Assembly (NCBI GenBank): GCA_019321725.1
Contig: CM033120.1
Coordinates: 4,903,694 to 4,967,693, forward strand
Length of the DNA stretch: 64,000 bases
DNA from: Paulownia fortunei
Taxonomy: Eukaryota; Streptophyta; Magnoliopsida; Lamiales; Paulowniaceae
Reading direction: 5' to 3'
The position numbers were made by a program, and so were the translations under genes. Every line of letters begins with the position of its first letter. Within the stretch, counting starts at the first letter, position 1. Below are positions 25,401 through 37,400 of this stretch, piece by piece. The notes beneath the pieces are model-generated. The model worked only from the letters and a program-made list of their open reading frames with translations. It was not told where the DNA came from and searched no databases.

Positions 25401-28400
25401 ATATTTCTGTAAATTGTAAGTTGTGTCGGGCTAATCATATTCAATTTGAAGTTATCCATATGAATTACAGCATGGTATCATGTTCATTTTGTTATGTTAT
25501 ATTATATTATATTTTAAGTATTAGAGTACTTTTAATATTAAAATATTGATATACATTCTCTTTAATTAGGTCAAACCTCAAGGAAGGTGGGTGTAATTAT
25601 CTCAATTCAAAATTTAGATTTCTAGGAGCCAAAGTATAACACCCAACCCCATTATTTGGAAAAGAATTAAATTTACCAAGTGAGAGTTTAATAAAAAAAT
25701 AAGAGATAGATGGATTAGAAAATAATAATAATAATTCGCGTAGGCTATTATTTATCTACATATTTTAATTTAATGTGAATTATATGAATAATACTAACAT
25801 AACATATTAATATGTACCAATATTAAGAACCAAATACTAATTCAATTGGATATGCATGAACTAAGATGGATTAGAAAAAAAAAATTGGTTAATAACATTT
25901 TGCCATCCAAGCTATTGTTGTTTTCACACTATATCATCTAAATTTTTTTTTGGCAACTCACCACCTAAACTACTTGATTTTTTCACTTAACAATCCAAGA
26001 CCCACCGACGGAATATTCCAGTACAGTACATGTTAAATTTATCGCGCTTTGTCACCCAAACTTTATATGATTTCACTTTGCCACCTAAACTTTGTATGAT
26101 ATTTCACTGTGCCACCCCACTATAAATATTTTTTAAAAATTATGTATAACATGTAATTTATCTCCTTTTGTATTACTCATTCACAAAAATTAAATTTAAT
26201 CAACACTTACTATAGAAAAAACATATTGTCAGTAAAATTAATTTTTTTTTGTCTTCCTTTTTAACTTTCTTGTTGAATTATAAATTCTAGTCTTTAACTT
26301 TAGCAAATTTTAAATTATAGTAAATTATAATTATAAATTGAAAAAATGACAAAACAATAAATAATTATTTTCTAATTTGAGGTAATAAAATTACAAATAT
26401 ACACTAACGTAAATTTGAATATATTAGACTGCATTTTGAATAATAAATTAGTCTAAACTCAAGTAAAATAAAAAAGATAAAAGTATTACAATTTTAATGC
26501 AATTGATTATTTTTGTATTTAAAATTTTATTGCTCCATATATATATAGGATTTTGCTAATTTATAATTATAATTTACTTCAATTTAAAATTTATCAAAGC
26601 AAATTAAAGAATAAAATTTATAATTCAACCAAAAAGTTAAAAATGAATACACAAAAAAAAATTACTGACTTTATATTTTTTATTAAAATAAATGTTGATT
26701 AATTTAGTTTTTTGAATAAGTAATAGAAAAGGAGACAAAGTAAAGTGAATGCAAAATTTGAGTGGTTAAGTGCGATAACATTAACATGCATAGATGATGA
26801 AATCTCTGCGGAATATTCCTCCGAGGGGAATCCTGGATGGTAAAGTAAAAATACCCGCGTAGTTTAGGTGGTGAGTTGCCAAAAATAAAAATTTAAATGG
26901 TATAATGTAAAGACGATTATAGTTCAGATGATAAATTATTTTTAACCCCAAAAAACTTATGATGATGGGCATCTAGATAAATAAGAAATCTATAACTTAA
27001 TATTAACCTTAAAGAGAAAAAGAGAATTTCAAAAAAGTATTAATGTATTTAATTTCAGTATAGAGGATATATTGTCCACAAACTGCAAAGGGATAATTAA
27101 TTAGAATTACATCTTCTCAGACTTTTTATATAGACAATTAAGTGATATACCAAAAAGTAATTAAAAAATTAGCAATGAATAAAAATAACTACTCAAAATA
27201 ATTGACGAGTCAAGAAATAATTATAGTCATGGAAGTATAAATGTCAAACAAGGATGTATATATGAATGCGTATATAAGTAGAATTTAGACTATTGATATG
27301 AGCCTCGAGAGTGGAGAAGAATAAAAGTAGTTTTATAATATTGGAATTATTGAACAAACATAAATATGTTAAGAGTATGTTAAATACTTTATTTAAGACT
27401 ATATTTTTATAAACAGTGTTTCCTAATTTACTCATGCTTCAAAGAATGAAACTAATCCTTGATAAAATTATAAAGAAAATACCATAATATCAAGAATTTA
27501 AAGCGTTTAATGTCTCATTGTAATAATTTTACTTATCCTATTACCTTTCATATATATATTTATATATATATATATATATTGGTGTCAAAAGGATTAAAGT
27601 ACTTCTTAATTTGTTGACTTTTTATACATTTACAACATATTACGTGAGCTCAATATTTTGAGGAAATAAAATAGATATTAATTGTCTACTAGCATATATG
27701 ATAGATTAAACCAAAGTTACATAAAGTAGGTGCAGGACACGGAGCGAGAGAAAATAAAAATTTGAAAAAAAAATTGGGAGTGGGAAGTCCTAGAGCGAGT
27801 AAAAAAGATATTTAATAATATTATATATATATATTTAGAAAATAATGAGTAAGTTTAATATTGTCTTAATGGTTAAGTGGAGAATAAATTTTGATTCAGT
27901 GAAGTATTTGAGTATTATTGCATGCTATGACCTTTGTTTTTCCATTATCATTTATGATAAATTTGGCTTTGACCAAAAAAATGCAATCCTAGTTTATTAT
28001 TTTAGTTGTATACTTCTATTATGCCCAAATCTCCGGCACAGTCTCTCCTTCCAACTCTCTCTTCCCTTTGTTTTTCAATTTGCTTATGTTCTTCCCTCTT
28101 CTCTTTTGTGATAGCAATATTTATCACTAAAGGGCAAAGTCAAGAGCAGGACGTTCATTTTTCTTTTCTATTCTTAATTAATATAATTAAGTGCCTTCCT
28201 TGCTGACCGACAATTTTTTCCCTCTTTGAAACATGAACACCACATTACTACTCAAGAAGTACGACCACCATCTCCATCTCCATCTCCATTCAACAAGGCT
28301 CATAACAAGAGCACCACAACCTCCTCAGCACCAATGATTTTCTGTTGATACTTTGTCAATTCGCGATGGGTGACTGGAATGGCACTCTCCTTGCACGAAT

Positions 28401-31400
28401 AGTGTGATTTAGGGCTCATATGAAATATGAATTTCGATCATTTTTCTCAAAATAGCCTGAAACATATTTGAACGGTGCTAAAAGTTTTCATGAGGATGGT
28501 GCTTCCGAAGAAAGAAAAAAGAGGGGTTTTATATTTTTATTCATGATTAACGGCAATTAGGTCTTGGATCCCAACTGCCAATAGATTATTACACATACCT
28601 GTTGCTCCTGCTGCTCGAGGCCAAATAGTTTGTTGAACATTCGAGGCATCAGTTGTTTCACCCCACATGCAAACTTCTTCCCCAAGCACAAGTTTTTGTT
28701 CTGAAGCATCGGTTATCCCTTCTAAAGGCTCAGCATAATACACTGAATCCCAGGGCACATCTAAGTGATCAAGATACCATACACCTTGGTTACTGAAAAT
28801 GCATCTAAAACCTTTTGCAACAGCCTTTGGACAAACACCAGATCCCAACCTATATTTAGCAAGTAAGGATTCTTTATACCTCAGAAGTTGCTATCATATC
28901 ACACAGTTAGATACTGTCTTCATTAAACTAGGCACTCACCAGTTGTGCACCACAGTCTTGCGGTTGAGACTTGTTGCGAAGGTGTTGAAGGTTTCTTCGC
29001 TGGAAAATAAAGGAAATTATCTCAACCTTACAATTATCCTAGCACTACTTGGAAGTCAAAAAGCAGGCTCTTCATTAGCTTGAGTTTAAAATGTCAAACA
29101 GATTAGTTTCAACTTTGGAATGAAAAATATCACTAGAGAAACAGTTAGCAAAGAAGGATTTCCAGTTGCCTAAAATTCCAGTAGAAAAAACGACTCCAGT
29201 TTTTGCTTTGGGAAGTTACCAACTAAGCGCTCACCAGTTAACTGGAGTCCAATTTAATGATACTGCTATTTCCTGAGCTCTGAGTACGAAATATTGATAT
29301 GCGTCTTTACCAGTCATTTTATGATCTTGAAGCCTGCATATTGAATTCATAGCCATAAGGAATATTATAGGGTAGAAATTGAGATACAAATTCTTGGTCC
29401 TGAGAACATGAAGAAAACAGTATGCTAGTTCAAACTATGAAAAATAAAAAGCATGGTCTTTTACAGAGAAACAAATATAGAGACCAGCTAGATCAGTATA
29501 ACCTAAAGTTTAATGAGACCACAATTTTCAAGATTCAATTCCATTATCCATTAAACACTTCAAAACCCATTAATGACGAAATGACAGTAAAGGGAACAAC
29601 TAACCAACACGCAATATGGAATATCCTCGAAAATATGAGATAAAGGTAACTCTAGCAAGCATCATATTTCACAGCGAAAACCTTTCAACCGAGTCACATA
29701 GATAGTCCAGAGATGAATGATGCTTGGGTGTGAGCTCCAAGAAAGGAAGTCCTACTTTTATGACATTTTATCATTTGTAAATCAACTCCTATTAAGCATA
29801 GACAATATTCATCTTGTCAGTTCCTTGGCAACAATAAAAATACTCCCTTTTCCCAAATTTATTGCTCCTACTTTTAGACGTCCTAGAATAAGACTTCATT
29901 TCCTAGTATAAATATTTTTCTTAAAAATACCCACTTCTTAAAGTGATGTGACACCTCTAGTTGTCAACCACCACTTTTGAGGGAAATATTGTAAAGATAC
30001 TTGCAAGTTTTATTTTTGAACTCTCATCTTAAACTGTCTCAGGTCAAATTGGATACATGATTTTGAACCGAGGGAACACTATACAAGTTGTAAAAGTTAG
30101 AGTGAAGCTTGTTTTTTATTTGCATATACACTTTGAGATCTCTATTTCTTTCTGGAGAGAGAGAGAGAGAGACAGAGAGTAAAAATATTCAACAAGAGAA
30201 TTGCAAAGAACTGAATGAAACCAAATAAAAAGTGAACATCTCACGCTGTCTAAGGTCAAACAAGAAAATGACTAATGCAACCATGAATTTAGACAATTAT
30301 AGTTTATAGTAAGAATTTACTTAGTTAATCATTCCATAAGTTTTGAGAATTCAATAACTTCAATTCTTCAAATAGACTATTCAATCATTGTGTATATCTT
30401 TTTCTCATTAGTTGCCTTTCAATGTTTAAATGTTTATTAAATGATTTTTTGAATGTTTTACATATTTATTTAATCAAGTTTACAAGTGATGCAGTGATTT
30501 TAAAGACATCATATGCATTATCAACATATTCGTTGCCAAAAAAACAACAATAGCGGATGGGCATTTATTTGGATTAGGACTATAGCCTTTTTAAAGAAAT
30601 GCTTGAAATTAGAAATCAAGATACAATAACAAGAATCAAGGTAAAAAATGAAACAACATACTCCATTATTTTTTTATTTTTTTTTCTATGCCTCACATGT
30701 TTTGCACATATTTTTACTAGTTAAATAAAAAATCATGAGCATAGCATTAAGTATCATGAGAAGCAACATGGCTGACAGTCTCTCCCTAGATTCCTATGCA
30801 TATAACCTGAGCATATGACAAAAACAAAAGGAATAAATCTAGAAGGCAAGAATTGATTGGAGTGGGTATAATTTTTGGCATTTTGGTTGTGGGACCAAAA
30901 GGCGGTGTAAAATGAATCTTCAATAGCTCAGTGAATTTGTCTCAACTAGACAGAAGGCACATGTTGATGATATACTTTTTGTTAATGCTAAGCATGCTGG
31001 AATACTATTATAAAAAATTTTAAATACTTTATGCAGGAACTTGTAATTACAATGCAGCTAGTAATACATCAAAGAAGGTTGTAAGCAAAAAGGGTAAGGA
31101 TTTACCATTGCTTCACATGTGGAGTTGAGTTCCAACAATCTGCAGAAAATTTGAATAGGCAGAGTGAGAAGCGTATCACAGGGCAGAAGCAGTAAAAAGA
31201 GAAAATAAAGCACATGTTTGAACTACCAAATAAAGCATTAATTTATATTTCATTTCTTTTTAACAAGAGATGTGGACATGTCCAAGCCTTTTCAATGACT
31301 AGTGACAACAAATTGCACATGCAATCCTCGTACAGGTAAGGTGTATAATACATTCACCATAAATATAGAGTCAGATGTCAAAAACTTGGTCAAAAGACTG

Positions 31401-34400
31401 AATCAGCTGGCATGTTGACGTGGGTGAAAGAGCTGAAGTTCATCTTCAATGGAAAATAATTAATTGAAAGCATCATGGCATATTTAAGTAAAAACACTGT
31501 TCACAAAATAGCAGAATTGAGTTTGGAAATCAATTAGCAATTTTCTCTAAGATTCTGTGCTCCAGAGCAGGTACAATACCCTGGCAAGGGGAACTGAGAG
31601 CAATACTAATGCAGCAAGGTCTAATTTGCCAAGAATAAGTTTTGCAACCTCTCTTTCTTGAGGATACAAAGACCTTATATATGGTGATAACCCAAAACAA
31701 AGATTATTCTCAGCTGTTAACTAAAGTTTAATCTGACCGGTTCAAAAATCATAATCTAAAGACAAAATGACCCCAAAATAACTACTGAGGTACCCATGAA
31801 AATTCAGTACAGTAATTACAAACAATAATGCAATTAATATAAACAAAAACAGAAAGAACAAATTCATATAACTGAGGCCGTATCAGTCTCCCCAGGTTTG
31901 AAAGAACTAGTACTCGAATTTCAACATCCATCTTCCACTAATCTGTGATATGGAACAAAATACTAGATATTGAAAGCGTCTCAAAATCATCATGTTTTCT
32001 CCCAAAAATATCAATGTGTTGCACCTTTGAAGAGGATCACCAATTAAGATATCATCACATGCTCCCTCTTGGGCTTCTTTAAAGATAAGGCCAAAAGACA
32101 CATTGTAGACATGGAATACTTTTTGCCACTTACATATATGACGTGTAATATACTTTATTCATCAATTTTATATACTTACTTATATTATGGAATTTGCTAA
32201 ACTGAATTCCAAGATAAAATAAAATGTTTAATTAGTGGGGAAATCAAATATTTCTATTTATGAATTTGAGGTGTTTAAGGCAATTAAATTGTCTAAAGCC
32301 CAAGATATTCCAAAACCAACTAAATTATGCTACTTTAGCAGTAAGCTATGGCAAGAACTCTTACCCTACAACTATAAATAGGGTGATCTCCAAGGAATCA
32401 ACACAACTTAAAAAGAAGACTTCCAAACCTCAAAGAGCCCTTCCCTAAGGGTTTCAAATTCCACAGTTGCAAGTGCCAAAGAGTATTCTCCACAACCAAA
32501 GTCTTTCTAATCCCACATATCTTCAAGATGGTGTCTCCAAGCCTATGAAAACCAACTGCAAAAGTATTCCAAATCCAAGTTCAATCACTCCATGTTGTAT
32601 TCCAAGTCTCTGAAATACTAAAGTCAATATTGCCTAAGAAGGAGAGTTGATCTAGAAACTGATTTGCCCATGATCACTCAAATTCCCAGATTATCATCCA
32701 TCAAGACATCAAGTTGTTGACAACTTGGAATGGCACAAATTGAACACGCATGGGGCTGTCAAAGGATCCATGGGCAAAGCAGGTGTTCAAGGAGTGATTG
32801 GAGATCATTTTGGAAGAGTTCGCAAAGTATTTTATGAATCACTAGACATTATGATTCAGTATATGCTGAATTATTTGCAATGGCAAAGGGGCTTCAACTT
32901 TGTTTGGAAAAAGGATACGCATAAGTTGTGATTGAAGTGGACGCACTGATAACTCATCTGATTGTGTTTGGTTAAATGGTCTCTATAGTACGTAATTCTC
33001 AAAATTATGAAGGGATGTAAAACAAAAATCTAACACATTTTTAGAGAAGGTAATCAAGCTGCAGATTGTTCAGCTAATTTGCTTGTGATACAGGAAGTTC
33101 GAGAGTTTTGGCAGAGACAGAGTTGGTTGACCACTTCACACGCTTTTAAGCCCCCAAACCAAAGAACGTCAAATGAGAAGAATTAAATATCCAAATTAGA
33201 GATTGTACTCCAATTTCACCAAATCTCTTTTAATGTCTCCTTATTTTCCATACATGAAACTGGTGTTTGCATACTTTGGCACACTCAATGAGACGATATC
33301 TACATTTCATCTCTTCTCCTCATATATCAACTCTCATGTCAAATGAAGATAAAGGAGAAGCACTCCATCTTCACGAATTTCAAATTTTGACAATCAAGCC
33401 ATAAATCAAAATTTTGAAGCCTTAATGTCTTATACCCAAATTCCCATTAAAAGCTGGGGGGTCAAGAATGAAATTGAAGCCACTGAGAAACAATCTTCAC
33501 CAAATGAAGATGAAGAAGATGTCTTACTAATTTCAACTTTCACATACGAGTATAACTGTCTAATTCTTCATACCAAAGCCTTTTAAAGCACTCCTTGATA
33601 AGAGCCTAAACTATCAAACACTCCTTCACATGAGAATAAAAGGTCTAGAAATTCAAGTTTAAACATGTTATCTGTTGCTCGCTGGTCAGTTATGCAGGCG
33701 CCAATTTCCATCCTATTTGGCAAATACAATGTCAGAACTGCACAAAGGCTCATACTATAACTAAAGGCTTATACTTTCCCAAATGTAGCCTCTTTCTCAA
33801 AGTTAACCATTTGTATGTTCAACTCTTCTTGCTATAACGAGCTCTGTTAAGCAAACTCTCAATAGCAATCTCCATGGAAAGTCATGTCATAATATTACTA
33901 AATGCAACAAAAAAGGCTGCACTTATTCCTATATAGCTTGTTTACTTTCTCACCAACTCAAGAATATGTTATTCTGAACTCAAAAACCTACAGCAAAATT
34001 TAGCCATAGAAAGGAAATTGAGAGAATCACCTTTCTTAAGTGTTAGAGCAATGTTTTCTTTTAGAGGAATTAAAATCATCATCTTGTTGTCTTTGTAAAT
34101 TCGAGTTTTACAAACATGCTTCACAATGCAATCATATTGCCAAAGCATACGCAATAATATATGGCATTCCTCCAAAGCAACAACATCACACAGTACCTTG
34201 TGAAATTACCTATTACAAATGGAAAAGAGACAAATTCCATTCATAAACCAATCTACTTTATCAACGTAGAGGATGTAGCTCCACACTTAAATGTTGCTTG
34301 GAAACAACCTCCTAACAGATAATATTCTAAAAACTTCTGCTATAAAAAATAAGCTTGTAAACTTTCCACCAATTGTGCAAGCGTGTGGAATATGTCAGTG

Positions 34401-37400
34401 TGCAGCAAGTCACCCACCCATCGGATTATAATCTAGAGTAAAAAACTTCTTCAGATCAATAGAGACTCACCAACATCACCAACCACCATGTCAGCTCCAT
34501 TATCTTCATAGTTATCATCATACCCAGTCTCTTCTCCTGTTCTAGATCATTTTCAACCATCAAGTTTTTCCCTTCTCCATTATTATTCTTACTACGCTGT
34601 GTTGATCGATGCTTTGGATACGCACACTTGTAATATTGGCTAAACCACCACCTTACTTTCTAGGATTTGGTGCAATATAGTTGGCATAATTGTTGTACTT
34701 GATGAATCACTCCATGTTGCCTCTATTAGTGCCTCAAGGTTGCTTGAAACCATCCCTGACCTTGCTTATTTTTTGTTGCTCATCAGATCATAAAATCACA
34801 ATTATTTTCAACACTGCTACTGCCTCTACTCTAATGGTTTTCTGCCACAAACACACATTTTAATGCCTTAAAACGGTCTATTAAAAGTGAAGCACAAGTG
34901 TGTCTTGAACGGATATTAAGTGTCTGGTTGCCTTGACAGATTTTGCAACCTCTGATGTATAAAGTGGAAAAAGTTTAAGGAAGGTCAATCAAATCCTCTA
35001 ATTGAGAAATCACACCCTAATCATAGGTAATAACAGCTCATACTTTCCCACACTAGTGAAATTTCTTTTATCTTTTCCAAATTATAGTTTTCTACTTTCC
35101 CCTCCATTGGACTGTTTAAAAGCTAAGTACACCTTGAAGATGCATGTTGTCTCAATCTCAAAGCCACTTGCTTCACCTATTTATTTCCAGACACTAGATT
35201 AAAATCGAAAAGATAGCACGTATTAAATTCAAAAATCTTTTCTACTGCAGCAAACCAATCAACGAGCTCCTCCACTTAAATTTCTCCATTTGAGGGATTT
35301 TTATCTTGAAAGTCTCATCCACTATTGCTCTTCCCATCAATAAGATACTTTCACAGTGCAGGATTATGAATGAATTCTCAACTATCTCATCCTCCAACTC
35401 ATAATCCTCATAAGTTCTGCAAAAGTACCCTTTCTAGAGGCTTACAAAGACCTTATAAATGTGTAACCCCTAAAACCATTTAGACATTAACTGTTCACTA
35501 AAGTTTAATCTGACTCTTTCAAAAATAAAATAAAATAAAATAAAATAAATAAATAAATAAATAAATGGTGAAAATACACAACCCTAAACTGCAGTTAAAC
35601 ATCCGCGTGAACAGTCAGCCACAGTAACGATGAACAGTAATTCTGCAGTACTATAAACCAAAATAGGAAATACAAAATTATACAAGTAAGATTGCATTAA
35701 ATACACTCCTGAATTTCTATAGGTTCAAAGATCTTGAACATATCAAGTAAAAATGTGGTTCTAACATGTGTAGTTACATACATCCAGAGGCATTAAAAGG
35801 TTCCATTTACATACATAAACTATTGATCAACTATGTTTGAAATAAATAAACAAGCAATTGTACATATTTTTCAATTCTTCTCCATCATATAGTACATATT
35901 AAACAACAGTAAGTCCGCTCTTCTCTGCATTATAAGCTGGCTACTGCTTATCTTAGAAATTTAGAGCTGTTAAGACGTTTGAGGTCACAAGCTTTTATAT
36001 AGAATCAATAGAAAACTAACAGAAAGCATCACACATATGCAGCATAAAACGCCAAGAAAGAGATTTATCATCTCTCCTCATTAAAATATCATCTAACTGA
36101 AAAAATGAGTAAAGTTCTTATTTTTAAGTTTTCGACTCAAAATTCTAGAGCAAACAGTTCTTTTGTGGTATGAAGCACATTTGATCTTTTTCAGCCTCGA
36201 AGTTTTAAGTTAAGAGATACTTTCGATCAAAGAGAAACATAAGAAAGGAAGAAGCTATTAATAAAATGAAATACTGATTTGTACCTGTATGAACCTCATC
36301 ACCACCTAAATGGAAAAGTTCAAAGGGAAAAATTTTCTTCATGTCTGCAAAAAAAAAATAATTCCACAATCACAGAGAGTAGGCACAAGAATGTTTTCCT
36401 AGCACAATGGCTTATTAGACTTATTGATGCAAGTATATCATGAACTAGCAGCATCAGCAAATAGTTTAAGCAACTATAAGCTCAAAATGCTAGAATAATT
36501 GAAACTAGCTGCAGCAACACCAGACTTTTGCTTCAACATGCATTTTATGTTCACATATATCAACCCTACAACAGCTAGTATTTTGTAAGCTATTAATCTT
36601 GTATAGTTAATGAATTCCCTCAACATCCTAAAATAATATTCGCTATGCAATAGTAAATAATTTTTTAGAAGCACCTTTGTAGTATTAAATTGTAAGTGGC
36701 TCAGCTCTTTGATTTTTTGAACCAAATGTTCAGACTAGTAAAAACGACCCTTTGGTGCCAAAGAACAAAAGTTTTTGGTTCCACGAAACGAGATACTTCA
36801 AAATTTGAAATTGTGGAAGCATCAAGAGTGCACAGCTACTTTAAGGAAATCTGCATGATATTCACAAACGTCCAATGAAAAGTGGGGGATAATGTTACGT
36901 CCTAGTATTTGCATAATTTTGTTGACGTGCTGCTTCATGTCCGAGTATTTTCATAATTTTATTATGATAGAAGTAAATTTATTTACCATATAACGACATA
37001 TTGGCATTTAGGGGTTGGATATAATCTAAGAGCACATCTGAGAGTATGTATCTATTACCACACAGCATAAATGAGTTTAGTGGTGACATACAACTTAACT
37101 ATTAATCTTTGGGTTACTTGCAATTACCTCCCCTTTGAAATAGCTAAAATACCAACTCCTCCCCTCCTTTCATAACTACAAAAACCTCCCCTCTAAGTTT
37201 ACCTGTTTACCAAACTTCCCCAGCCGAAAAAATTAGGGTTTTGGATGGAAAATAACAATGTCAACAAAAAACATTTGTGAACTTTCTATTTTGCCCATGA
37301 TCCAATTGTCCTTGTATTTTGTTGACCATTATATCCTTAGTAAGATTTGAAACTTAAGGGGTGTAAATGTCAAAATTTTATACATAAAAAGCGGGAAAAT

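Noticed and set aside
34040..34246. 68-codon frames on both strands at 33969-34246
   Set aside because: No family features, no start context, and both strands open at the same place.
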